Of a stretch of DNA of 36,633 nucleotides, positions 15,720 to 23,159 are shown one piece after another. Made by a program: the position numbers and the translations under genes. The notes under the pieces are model-generated. The model was not told the origin of the DNA. It searched no databases and saw nothing but the letters and a program-made list of their open reading frames with translations. The stretch is from positions 1 through 36,633 of the forward strand of contig JAHDVQ010000015.1 of assembly GCA_023384595.1 (NCBI GenBank). The letters run 5' to 3'. The stretch comes from Vicinamibacteraceae bacterium (GTDB taxonomy: Bacteria > Acidobacteriota > Vicinamibacteria > Vicinamibacterales > JAFNAJ01). Position 1 is the first letter of the stretch; each line of letters starts with the position of its first letter.

Positions 15720-16253
15720 CTACGCATCGTCGCGGTCGCGCAACTCCCGAAGGGGCGCCAGCCGCGGGTCTTCCCATTCGTTCGTGCACGAGCACGTGCC
15801 GGTGTTGCGGTTGATCCCGCACACCGGACACAGCCCCTGGCAGTCGACGCGGCACAGCGCCTTCATCGGCAGGGCCAGGTAGAACTGCTCCCGCAGCACG
15901 GTCGCGAGATCGATCACCGGCTCGTCGTAATAGCTCGTGTCGACGTCGTCCTCTTCGATGCGGGCTTCGTCGTCCTCGACGCGCCGCTGGTCGGCGCGCG
16001 GGATGAGGCGCAGGTCGAAGGTGGCCGACACCGGCCAGTCGAACGGCTCCAGACAGCGGCTGCAGTCGAGCGACAGCGTCGTCTCGACCGTCCCGTGCAG
16101 CTGATACTGATCGTCTCGCTTCTCGACGGCCAGCTGCAGGGCAATCGGCGAGACCACCCTGAACGTGTCGTCCCGCGTGTCCAGCTCAGCCGGCTGGTAG
16201 GTGCGCTCGATGCGCGCGACCGGGCCATGTATGCGGGCAAGATCGAGTTGCAC
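15720..16253 (-). CDS. yceD: DUF177 (YceD) family protein
   Basis: A 177-residue protein of the DUF177 family, conserved upstream of rpmF in most bacteria and implicated in 23S rRNA accumulation; its exact activity is not settled. Seen: SLDCSRCLEPFDWPV with a C-x2-C pair in the middle, an acidic stretch (EDDEARIEEDDVD), and the C-terminal LPMKALCRVDCQGLCPVCGINRNTGTC, the family's hallmark cysteine cluster. The GTG start at 16253 has GGAGGG 5 bases upstream. An extended -10 promoter lies 40 bases upstream, so it probably leads the rpmF-plsX-fab transcript. Confidence 0.9.
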   Translation of the reverse strand: MQLDLARIHGPVARIERTYQPAELDTRDDTFRVVSPIALQLAVEKRDDQYQLHGTVETTLSLDCSRCLEPFDWPVSATFDLRLIPRADQRRVEDDEARIEEDDVDTSYYDEPVIDLATVLREQFYLALPMKALCRVDCQGLCPVCGINRNTGTCSCTNEWEDPRLAPLRELRDRDDA

Positions 16254-16292
16254 GGGCTCCCTCCGCGGCGAGCCGCCACGGGCGAAACCCTG

Positions 16293-16301
16293 AGTATAGC
16301 A
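16293..16301 (-). promoter_or_regulatory. Extended -10 promoter of yceD (TGCTATACT)
   Basis: The minus strand reads GTGCTATACTCAGG, placing TGCTATACT about 40 bases ahead of the yceD GTG. It falls in the 55-base gap after dgt. The -35 position has no TTGACA match, as expected for an extended -10 promoter. The same nonamer precedes rpsT and the TonB-type gene. Confidence 0.55.
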
Positions 16302-16308
16302 CGCGGGC

Positions 16309-17385
16309 CTAGCCCGAGGCGCCCATCGGGTCCACCGGCCCGGCCGCCAGTTCCACCCACGGCTTCGGGATGAAGAGCTGTTCGTAGAGCCGGACCGCGA
16401 AGCGGTCCGTCATCCCCGCGAGGAAGTCGCGCGAGGCCGCGTCGAGCCCCTCACGGGCGAGGGTGCCGCCGTCCAGGAACCGCTCCGGCTCGCGCCGGAC
16501 GCGTTCCCAGAGGCCCCCGAGGATGCCCTCGGCCTTGCCGAACTCGGCGGTGGCGCGCGAGTTCTCGTAGACGGCGTCGAACAGGTAGCTTCTCAGCCCG
16601 AGCGTGGCCTCGAGCACCTCGGGACTCATGCGGACCTCGGCCAGACCTCCCTCGAGCGTCTGCTCGATGACGTCGGCCACCATGGTGCCGATGCGGGCCG
16701 AGGTCGAGTCGCCGAGGACGGCCACGGCGCCCGCCGGGAGCTCCTGGGGGTGCAGGATGCCCGCGCGGATCGAGTCGTCGATGTCGTGGTTCACGTACGC
16801 GATGATGTCGGCCACCCGCGCGATCTGTCCCTCGATGGTCGACGCGCGATGCTCGGGATCGGCGCCGACCGGCAGGCCGTGCTTCCCCTTCGAGTGGCGG
16901 GCGATGCCGTCGCGGACCTCCCAGGTCAGGTTCAGCCCGCGGCCCTCGTTCTCGAGCACGTCCACGATGCGCAGGCTCTGCTCGTAGTGGTTGAACCCGC
17001 CGGGCACGAGCTTCTTCAGCACGCGCTCGCCGGCATGGCCGAACGGCGTGTGGCCGAGGTCGTGTCCGAGGGCGATGGCCTCGGTCAGCTCCTCGTGGAG
17101 CCGCAGCACCTTGGCGATGGTCCTCGCGATCTGCGACACCTCGAGCGTGTGCGTGAGGCGGGTCCGGTAGTGATCGCCGGTGGGCGCGAAAAAGACCTGC
17201 GTCTTGTGCTTCAGGCGGCGGAAGGCCTTGCAGTGCACGACCCGGTCGCGGTCGCGCTGGAAGGCCGGCCTGATGGGATCTTCCTCCACGGGGACGAGGC
17301 GTCCCTTCGTGCGCGCACTGCGCGCCGCCTGCGGGGCGAGGAACTGGTCCTCCCGGGCTTCGAGCTGTTCGCGAATCGTCGTCAT
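16309..17385 (-). CDS. dgt: dGTPase-like HD-domain triphosphohydrolase
   Basis: A 358-residue enzyme of the Dgt family, which releases triphosphate from dNTPs. HD-type metal ligands are visible: His79 (RLTHTLEV), His108-Asp109 (GHDLGH), with His112 and His117, and the later Asp in YVNHDIDD. The early FRRLKHKTQVF segment is also conserved. The ATG at 17385 lies 2 bases after the deoB stop; a GTG two codons upstream overlaps that stop as GTGA and could equally be used. It shares a transcript with deoB, so the pair handles deoxynucleotide turnover. It is the short (about 360-residue) bacterial type, and its substrate range may be wider than dGTP. Confidence 0.92.
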   Translation of the reverse strand: MTTIREQLEAREDQFLAPQAARSARTKGRLVPVEEDPIRPAFQRDRDRVVHCKAFRRLKHKTQVFFAPTGDHYRTRLTHTLEVSQIARTIAKVLRLHEELTEAIALGHDLGHTPFGHAGERVLKKLVPGGFNHYEQSLRIVDVLENEGRGLNLTWEVRDGIARHSKGKHGLPVGADPEHRASTIEGQIARVADIIAYVNHDIDDSIRAGILHPQELPAGAVAVLGDSTSARIGTMVADVIEQTLEGGLAEVRMSPEVLEATLGLRSYLFDAVYENSRATAEFGKAEGILGGLWERVRREPERFLDGGTLAREGLDAASRDFLAGMTDRFAVRLYEQLFIPKPWVELAAGPVDPMGASG

Positions 17386-17387
17386 CG

Positions 17388-18596
17388 TCACGCCGGGCCC
17401 ACCGCGCGCCGCTCTTCGTCGAGCACGAGCGGCAGGAAGCTCATCCCGTGTTCGAGGCGCGCGATCCCGAACCACTCCGCCAGCGTCTGCGCGAGGTCCG
17501 CGAAGCTCGCGCGCGTGCCGATGTTCGCGCCCGCCCGCACGCCGCCGCCCCACAAGAGCACCGGCACGTACTCGCGCGAGTGGTCGGTGCTCGGCGTCGT
17601 CGGATCGTTGCCGTGGTCGGCGGTCACCACCACCAGATCGCCGGGGCGGAAGGCCGGCAGGAGCGCGGCCAGCTCGCCGTCGAACGCCTCGAGGTTCGCC
17701 GCGTAGCCTTCGGGGTCGTTGCGGTGGCCGAACTGCGTATCGAAGTCCACCAGGTTCACGAAGACCAAGCCGTCGTCTAGCGTGGCGACCTCGTGCGCGA
17801 GGCGCGCGACGCCCTCGCGATCGCTCCCGGTTTTCACCGCGCGCGTGATGCCGCGGCCGGCGAAGAGATCGGCGATTTTCCCGATGGCCACCACCGGCAC
17901 GCCGGCGCTCGTGAGGCGATCGAGGAGCGTAGGCGCCGTGGGCGTCTGCGCGTAGTCGTGGCGGTTGGCGGTGCGCGTGAAGGCGCCGGGCACCCCGACG
18001 AACGGCCGCGCGATCACGCGGCCGATGCCGTGCTCGACGGCCGCGATCTCGAAGGCGATCTCGCACATCCGGTACAGCTCGGGCACCGGGATGACGTCTT
18101 CATGCGCCGCAATCTGAAACACGCTGTCGGCCGACGTGTAGACGATGGGCCGGCCGCTGGCCATGTGGGCTTCACCGAGGCGATCGATGATCTCCGTGCC
18201 CGACGCGACCACGTTGCCCAGCACCGTCCGTCCGATTCTCGCCTCGAACGGGTCGAGAATCTCGGGTGGGAATCCGGCGGGGAACGTGGGAAACGGCCGG
18301 TCGAGCACGAGGCCCATGAGCTCCCAGTGCCCCGTCACCGAGTCCTTGCCCGCCGAGGCCTCGGCGAGGCGTCCGACGGCGGCGCGCGGCGGCGCGGGCG
18401 GCGGTCCGCCGAGATCGACGATCGAATCGAGGCCCAGCGACCTGAGCGTCGGCACCCGGAGCGGCACGAGGCGGGCGATGTTGCCGAGGGTGTTGCTGCC
18501 CTCGTCACCGTAGCGGGCGGCATCGGGAAGCTCGCCGGCACCGACGCTGTCGAGCACGATGACGAACGCGCGGCGCGGCGCGGACGGGCCGGTCAT
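17388..18596 (-). CDS. deoB: Phosphopentomutase
   Basis: A 402-residue alkaline-phosphatase-superfamily enzyme that interconverts ribose or deoxyribose 1-phosphate and 5-phosphate. It shows AFVIVLDSVGAGELPDAARYGDEGSNTLGNI with the first metal Asp, the catalytic Thr region GKDSVTGHWELMG (KDTTTGHWE in many relatives, the Thr before GHWE is kept), FVNLVDFDTQFGHRND, and TADHGNDPTTPSTDHSREYVP with the remaining metal ligands. Length is normal. ATG start 3 bases after hfq; its stop overlaps the possible GTG start of dgt. Confidence 0.95.
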   Translation of the reverse strand: MTGPSAPRRAFVIVLDSVGAGELPDAARYGDEGSNTLGNIARLVPLRVPTLRSLGLDSIVDLGGPPPAPPRAAVGRLAEASAGKDSVTGHWELMGLVLDRPFPTFPAGFPPEILDPFEARIGRTVLGNVVASGTEIIDRLGEAHMASGRPIVYTSADSVFQIAAHEDVIPVPELYRMCEIAFEIAAVEHGIGRVIARPFVGVPGAFTRTANRHDYAQTPTAPTLLDRLTSAGVPVVAIGKIADLFAGRGITRAVKTGSDREGVARLAHEVATLDDGLVFVNLVDFDTQFGHRNDPEGYAANLEAFDGELAALLPAFRPGDLVVVTADHGNDPTTPSTDHSREYVPVLLWGGGVRAGANIGTRASFADLAQTLAEWFGIARLEHGMSFLPLVLDEERRAVGPA

Positions 18597-18599
18597 GCG

Positions 18600-18863
18600 C
18601 TACGACTCGTGGGAGGCGTAGTAGTTGGCGATCGACTTGCCGGAGCGGATGGCCGCAATCGCGTGCTTGAAGATCATCTGATCGGCGCCCGCGCTCTCGA
18701 CGACGAGCGCGAACCGATCGAAGTTCTTGATGCGCCCTTCGAGCTCGGCCCCGTCCATGAAGCGGATCGACACCACCAGCCGCTCCCGCCGCGCGTGGTT
18801 CAGGAAGACGTCCTGGATGTTGGGTGACGAGGCGGGACCTCGCATGTCCTTGGATGGCGGCAT
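18600..18863 (-). CDS. hfq: RNA chaperone Hfq
   Basis: An 87-residue Sm-like protein that pairs small RNAs with mRNAs. The start is the ATG at 18863, which shares its A with the miaA stop (TGATG); an in-frame upstream start inside miaA is less likely. Motifs: NIQDVFLN (proximal RNA face), HARRERLVVSI (rim arginines), GRIKNFDRFALVV (Sm1) and IFKHAIAAI (Sm2). The usual YKH of Sm2 is FKH here (Phe66). The N-terminus is about ten residues longer than E. coli Hfq and the C-terminal tail is short. Next to miaA, as in many bacteria. Confidence 0.94.
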   Translation of the reverse strand: MPPSKDMRGPASSPNIQDVFLNHARRERLVVSIRFMDGAELEGRIKNFDRFALVVESAGADQMIFKHAIAAIRSGKSIANYYASHES

Positions 18864-19831
18864 CAGGACGCGACTCCTCGGTCGACGAGCCACGCGGTCG
18901 CGCGGTCGATGGTGGCGAGTTCTTCCCCAGGCATGTCGAGCCAGTGTAGGTTAGGCTCTTTTCTGAACCAGATCAACTGGCGCCGCGCGTAGCGGCGGTT
19001 CTCGCGGACGATGAGCGCGCGCGTCTCGGTTTCGTCGCGCACGCCGTCCAGCATCTCGAGAACCTGCCGGTAGACCAGACCCGTGAAGGCGTGCGCCGAC
19101 CTGGGCACGCCCTCGTCGAGCAGCCGCCGCACCTCGTCGACGACGCCCCGCGCAAACTGCGCGTCGACGCGCCGCGCGACCCGCTCGGCCGTCTGCTCGC
19201 TCGAGAGCCGCAGCGCGATCGTCTCGAGACGCATGCCCTCGATGGGCGACCGGGTCTCGGCGAAGTGCGCGGTGAGCGGCCGTCCCGTGAGCACCAGCAC
19301 CTCGAGCGCGCGCACGATGCGCTTCAGATCGCGCGGCAGGATGCGGCGGCCCGATGCCGGGTCGCGCGAGGCGAGCAGGCGGTGCAGCCGTTGGACGCCG
19401 TGACGCGCGGCGAGGTTCTCGAGGCGCGCGCGCAGCGCCGGATCCCGCGCCGGGCCGGGAAACATCCCCCGCGTGAGGGCGCGGTAGTAGAGGCCGCTCC
19501 CGCCCGCGAGAATCGGCACCCGCCCCCGGCGCTGGATGTCGCCGACGACGGCGGCCGCCTCCTGCGCGTAGCGCGCCGCCGTGTAGGTCTCGTCCGGCTC
19601 GACGAGATCCACCATGTGATGCGGAACCCCGTGCTGCTCCTCCGGCGCGACCTTGTCGGTGCCGATGTCCACGCGCCGGTACACGGCCGTCGAGTCGCAG
19701 GCGACGACCTCTCCCCCGACCCGCTTCGCCAGCTCGATCGCGAGCCGGCTCTTCCCTGTCGCCGTGGGTCCGACGACCGCCAGCAGCAGTGGCTGTGGCG
19801 TCATGGCGTCGCGCCCGCCGGGCGAGGTCAT
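18863..19831 (-). CDS. miaA: tRNA dimethylallyltransferase
   Basis: A 322-residue enzyme that adds a dimethylallyl group to A37 of tRNAs reading UNN codons. Seen: the P-loop GPTATGKS, ACDSTAVYRRVDIGTDK with the conserved Asp-Ser, HHMVDLVEPDETYTAARY, GGSGLYYRALTRG, DLKRIVRALEVLVLTGRP, and the C-terminal RRYARRQLIWFRKEPNLHWLD. The ATG at 19831 overlaps the stop of the TonB-type gene (ATGA); a second ATG nine codons in is also possible. It is followed directly by hfq. Confidence 0.95.
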   Translation of the reverse strand: MTSPGGRDAMTPQPLLLAVVGPTATGKSRLAIELAKRVGGEVVACDSTAVYRRVDIGTDKVAPEEQHGVPHHMVDLVEPDETYTAARYAQEAAAVVGDIQRRGRVPILAGGSGLYYRALTRGMFPGPARDPALRARLENLAARHGVQRLHRLLASRDPASGRRILPRDLKRIVRALEVLVLTGRPLTAHFAETRSPIEGMRLETIALRLSSEQTAERVARRVDAQFARGVVDEVRRLLDEGVPRSAHAFTGLVYRQVLEMLDGVRDETETRALIVRENRRYARRQLIWFRKEPNLHWLDMPGEELATIDRATAWLVDRGVAS

Positions 19832-20820
19832 TGCGAGGGCACGGCCTCGTTGTAATAGAAGGTCACGGTGAAGAACGCGCGGTCGTCGGGGTACTCGCGG
19901 GGCAGCGCCTGCGTGGGGTTCGAGGCCGCCAGCGCGTTGAAGGCGGCGTTGTCGAAGGCCTGCACGCCCGCGGGCTTCACGATGCGGAGGTCCGTGATGC
20001 GCCCGTCGCGATGCACGTTGAAGGTGAGCACGACGTGCCCGTGCATCGACATCGCCGCGTACGGGATGAACCAGTTGCGCTTGACCTGGGCGATGAAGCG
20101 CCGCACCCACGGCCCGAACTCCACGCCCTTGGTGTCGAACTGGATCGCGGGCCCATAGGCGCTGTCGCCGCCGCCGGGGTTGTCGAACGACTGGTTCTGC
20201 ACGTACTGCTGCAGGTTTCGGAGCGCGTCGCCGAGGCTGCCTCCGCCCACGCCCTGGCGGCTGTTCCTTGCGGCCCGCGTCTCGGCTGGCGCGGGCGTCG
20301 CGAACCCCGGCCCGTTGCTGTTCGACGCCCGCGCGGCGTCGCCGTGCGCCCCCCGCGCCTCCTCTCCCGCCTCGGCCGGCTCCGGACCGGGACCCTGACC
20401 GCGGGCACGCATTTCCGGCGTCGCCTCGACGCGCTCGGCCGAATTGCCGCGCGCGAAGGGCAGCGAGTTGGTCGGGTTGGGCGCGCGCTCCACCGTGCGT
20501 GCCTGGCGATCCATGTCGGACAGGTCGGCGCGCGGCGGCGGCGCTGGGGCTGGGGTGTCGATGCGGGGCTGCACGAAGACGAACCGCGGCGTCTGCTCCT
20601 GCGCCTGAGCCCGCTCGGCTTCGAGGCGCGCCATTCGGGCGGCGACCGCCTCGGCCGACTGCTCGTTCAGCGTCTGGATCCACGGCAGCTCGGGCGCGAA
20701 ATAGAGGAACGCGAGCAGCGCGACGTGGACCGCGACCGACAGCACGAACGCCTCGCGCCGCGTCATCGCGGTGTCGAGCGTCGGCGTCTCGGGGTGTCGG
20801 TCCTCGAAATCGAAGTACAT
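19828..20820 (-). CDS. TonB/TolA-type periplasmic energy-transducer protein
   Basis: A 330-residue protein with TonB architecture: a short cytoplasmic N-terminus, one membrane segment (about 24 to 42, AFVLSVAVHVALLAFLYFA), a coiled, Glu/Gln/Arg-rich then Pro/Ala-rich linker (about 50 to 185), and a C-terminal TonB/TolA-like domain (about 235 to 325) with VRRFIAQVKRNWFIP, GHVVLTFNVHRDGRITDLRIVKPAG, DNAAFNALAASNP and FTVTFYYN. Such proteins carry proton-motive energy from an ExbB/ExbD or TolQ/TolR pair to the outer membrane; no such pair is in this window. The ATG has GGGGAAGG upstream. A TGCTATACT box lies close by. Confidence 0.85.
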   Translation of the reverse strand: MYFDFEDRHPETPTLDTAMTRREAFVLSVAVHVALLAFLYFAPELPWIQTLNEQSAEAVAARMARLEAERAQAQEQTPRFVFVQPRIDTPAPAPPPRADLSDMDRQARTVERAPNPTNSLPFARGNSAERVEATPEMRARGQGPGPEPAEAGEEARGAHGDAARASNSNGPGFATPAPAETRAARNSRQGVGGGSLGDALRNLQQYVQNQSFDNPGGGDSAYGPAIQFDTKGVEFGPWVRRFIAQVKRNWFIPYAAMSMHGHVVLTFNVHRDGRITDLRIVKPAGVQAFDNAAFNALAASNPTQALPREYPDDRAFFTVTFYYNEAVPSQ

Positions 20821-20834
20821 CAGGGCCTTCCCCG

Positions 20835-20843
20835 AGTATAGCA
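20835..20843 (-). promoter_or_regulatory. Extended -10 box (TGCTATACT) upstream of the TonB-type gene
   Basis: The minus strand reads TTGCTATACTCGGGG, the same nonamer found ahead of rpsT and yceD. It lies only 14 bases from the ATG at 20820, so a transcript starting from it would have a leader of about 8 bases and would lose part of the ribosome binding site. It may therefore give a nearly leaderless mRNA, or the match may be chance. Confidence 0.4.
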
Positions 20844-20886
20844 ACGAGCCTGCCAGCGGCCGCGGGGAATCGGCGCGCGTGCGCCC

Positions 20887-20902
20887 GCCGGCGGGAGCCG
20901 GC
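20887..20902 (-). terminator. GC hairpin just after menG
   Basis: GCCGGC at 20887 to 20892 pairs with GCCGGC at 20897 to 20902 around a 4-base loop, one base past the menG stop. There is no T run. With the promoter-like box at 20835 to 20843 it suggests a transcript boundary between menG and the TonB-type gene. Confidence 0.3.
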
Positions 20903-20903
20903 C

Positions 20904-21686
20904 TCAGCCCGTGGCGGCGGCCCGCGTCGCCACATAGAGATAGACGACGCCGAAGGTCAGACGGATGGGCCGGACGTGTTCGAATCCCGCGCGCTCGAGC
21001 ATCGCCGCGAAGGTAGCCGGCTCGTGGAACGACCCGACGGAGGCCGGCAGGTAGGTGTACGCCTCGGCGTGCCGCGAGACGAGCCGGCCGATGCGTGGCA
21101 AAACGTGGCGGAAATACCACAGGTAGGCCGCCCGCACGATGGGCGTCCGCGGCAGGGCGAACTCGAGGATCGCGACCCGCCCGCCCGGTTTCAGGATCCG
21201 CCCGAACTCGCCGAGCGCCACCGTGGGATCGAACACGTTGCGAATGCCGAAGGCGACCGTGACGGCGTCGGCCGACCGATCGGCCAGAGGCAGCCGCATG
21301 GCGTCGCCGCGCAGCAGCGGAACGCGGGCGTCGAGCCCCGCGTGCGCGAGCTTGGCCTGCCCGACCCGAAGCATCTCGGGCGCGAAATCGATGCCGATGA
21401 CCCGGCCGGCGCGGCCAGGCGCCGCCGGCGGGCGCACGGCCGCCAGCGCGAAGTCGCACGTCCCCGTGCACACGTCGACCACGGTGTCGCGCCCCGAGAG
21501 CCGCAGTTCTCGGATGGCGCGGCGCCGCCACACGAGATCGAGCCCGCCGCTGAGGACGTGATTGAGCAGGTCGTACCGCCGGGCGATGGCGTCGAACATG
21601 CGGGCGATCTTCTCGGGGCGCTTGTCCTCGCCGAGCGGTGTCGCCCGGGCGGCCTCCGATCGCGCCCCGGCGGCAGGCGGCGTCAT
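20904..21686 (-). CDS. menG: Demethylmenaquinone methyltransferase (UbiE/MenG)
   Basis: A 260-residue SAM-dependent methyltransferase that makes the last C-methylation of menaquinone. Seen: IARMFDAIARRYDLLNHVLSGGLD, the family's first signature; the SAM site VVDVCTGTCDFALAA, GIDFAPEML, and FGIRNVFDPTVALGEFGRILKPGG, the second signature; and YTYLPASVGSFHEPATFAAMLERAGF. The ATG at 21686 overlaps the stop of the UbiX-type gene. The futalosine genes upstream make the menaquinone role certain enough to prefer the name menG over ubiE. Confidence 0.94.
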   Translation of the reverse strand: MTPPAAGARSEAARATPLGEDKRPEKIARMFDAIARRYDLLNHVLSGGLDLVWRRRAIRELRLSGRDTVVDVCTGTCDFALAAVRPPAAPGRAGRVIGIDFAPEMLRVGQAKLAHAGLDARVPLLRGDAMRLPLADRSADAVTVAFGIRNVFDPTVALGEFGRILKPGGRVAILEFALPRTPIVRAAYLWYFRHVLPRIGRLVSRHAEAYTYLPASVGSFHEPATFAAMLERAGFEHVRPIRLTFGVVYLYVATRAAATG

Positions 21687-22306
21687 CGGGTGTCCTTCCA
21701 CGCGGGGAACAACGTGTGCGTGAACCCGAGCACCGACAGGATCTTCCCGGCCACGAACGCCGCCAGGTCGTCGATCGTGCGCGGCTGCTGGTAGAAGGCG
21801 GGCATCGCCGGCAGGACGATGGCACCGGCCTCGGCGAGTGCCACCATGTTGCGCAGCTGCGGGAGGCTCAGCGGCGTCTCGCGCGGCACGACCACGAGCG
21901 GACGCCGCTCCTTCAGCATGACGTCGGCGGCGCGCTCCACCAGGCTCCGAGACAACCCGTGGGCGATGGCCGCCATCGTCTTCATCGAGCAGGGGACAAC
22001 GACCATCGCCTCGCAGCCCTGGCTGCCGCTCGCGAGCCGCGCGCCGAGGTCCTTGTTGCTGTGCAGGAACAGCCGGCCACGCGCGACGCCCTCGCCGTAG
22101 CGCGCGGCGAGGAACGCGTCGAGACGATCGACGGCGGCGTCTTCGCCCAGCTCGTCGCGCAGCAGCCGGCGACCGAAGTCGGTGACGACCGCGTCGACGT
22201 CGCACCCCTGCTCGAGCAGCGCCGCGATGGTCCGCGCGGCGTAGATGGCGCCGCTCGCCCCGGTGACGGCGACGGCGATGTTGCGGCGCGGCGTGTCAGT
22301 GGACAT
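21683..22306 (-). CDS. mqnM: UbiX-type flavin prenyltransferase, probably MqnM
   Basis: A 207-residue flavoprotein that prenylates FMN to make the cofactor of UbiD-type decarboxylases. Seen: IAVAVTGASGAIYAARTIAALLEQG at the N-terminus, VVVPCSMKTMAAIAHGLSRSLVERAADV, and RRPLVVVPRETPLSLPQLRNM with the conserved PRETPL. All are typical of UbiX/Pad1. In futalosine-pathway genomes this homologue is called MqnM and serves the UbiD-like MqnL; MqnL is not in this window. It overlaps mqnP by 11 bases and menG by 4. Confidence 0.92.
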   Translation of the reverse strand: MSTDTPRRNIAVAVTGASGAIYAARTIAALLEQGCDVDAVVTDFGRRLLRDELGEDAAVDRLDAFLAARYGEGVARGRLFLHSNKDLGARLASGSQGCEAMVVVPCSMKTMAAIAHGLSRSLVERAADVMLKERRPLVVVPRETPLSLPQLRNMVALAEAGAIVLPAMPAFYQQPRTIDDLAAFVAGKILSVLGFTHTLFPAWKDTR

Positions 22307-23159
22307 AGATGGCCGCCCCCGTCGTAGCCAGGTAAAGCAATCCGACGTAGCCGTTCAAATCGAACGCGCGCTTGACCTGCGACAGATCGTCGGCGCGGAC
22401 GAGCGATTGTTCGTAGGCGAGCAGGGCGACGACCCCCGCGACGCCCACGAAGTACAGCGGGCCCAGTCCGGCGACCCAGCCCAGCGCCACGAGCGCCAGC
22501 GCCGTCACGCCGTGCATGACGCGCGAGATGAGGAGCGCCCTCGGCACGCCGAACCGCACGGGAATCGAGCGCAGCCCGGCCCGGCGATCGAAGGCGATGT
22601 CATCGCACGCGTAGAGCACGTCGAAGCCGCCAACCCAGGTACCAATGGCGACGGCCAGCCAGACGGGCTCCCAGCTCGCGCCGCCGCCGGCCGCCAGCCA
22701 GCCGCCGACGGGCGCCACGGCCATGGCGAGCCCCAGGAAAAGCTGCGTACTCCACGTGACGCGCTTCGCGAGCGAGTACCAGAACACGATGGCGAGCGCC
22801 ACCGGCGAGAGCGCGAAGCAGATGGGGCCAAGCATCCAGGTGACGGCCACGAACAACACCGAGGCGACACCGACGAACGCCCAGGCTTCACCGGCCGACA
22901 TCGCCCCGCGCGGCAGCTCGCGCGACGCTGTCCGCGGGTTGGCGGCGTCGTACCGCCGGTCGACGATGCGGTTGAAGCCCATGGCGGCGCTGCGCGCCGT
23001 GACCATGGCCGCCAGGATCCAGCCGACGCGGCCCCAGGTGAGCGGCACGCTGCGCCCGGCGAGCAGGGCGCCCACCAGGGCGAACGGCAGCGCGAACACC
23101 GTGTGCCCGATGCGGACAAACGACAGGTACGTGCGCGCGCGCTGGAGCATGTCAGTCAT
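22296..23159 (-). CDS. mqnP: UbiA-family prenyltransferase, probably MqnP
   Basis: A 287-residue inner-membrane protein with about eight hydrophobic segments that attaches the prenyl side chain to the naphthoquinone precursor. Both Asp-rich motifs are present: NRIVDRRYDAANPRTASRELP in the first half and YACDDIAFDRRAGLRSIP in the second; the loop YSLAKRVTW is also typical. The protein would pass as 4-hydroxybenzoate prenyltransferase, but its place between mqnX and mqnM supports the futalosine-pathway prenyltransferase MqnP. The start (ATG 23159) overlaps the mqnX stop by 8 bases; an ATG three codons on is also possible. Confidence 0.9.
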   Translation of the reverse strand: MTDMLQRARTYLSFVRIGHTVFALPFALVGALLAGRSVPLTWGRVGWILAAMVTARSAAMGFNRIVDRRYDAANPRTASRELPRGAMSAGEAWAFVGVASVLFVAVTWMLGPICFALSPVALAIVFWYSLAKRVTWSTQLFLGLAMAVAPVGGWLAAGGGASWEPVWLAVAIGTWVGGFDVLYACDDIAFDRRAGLRSIPVRFGVPRALLISRVMHGVTALALVALGWVAGLGPLYFVGVAGVVALLAYEQSLVRADDLSQVKRAFDLNGYVGLLYLATTGAAIYVH

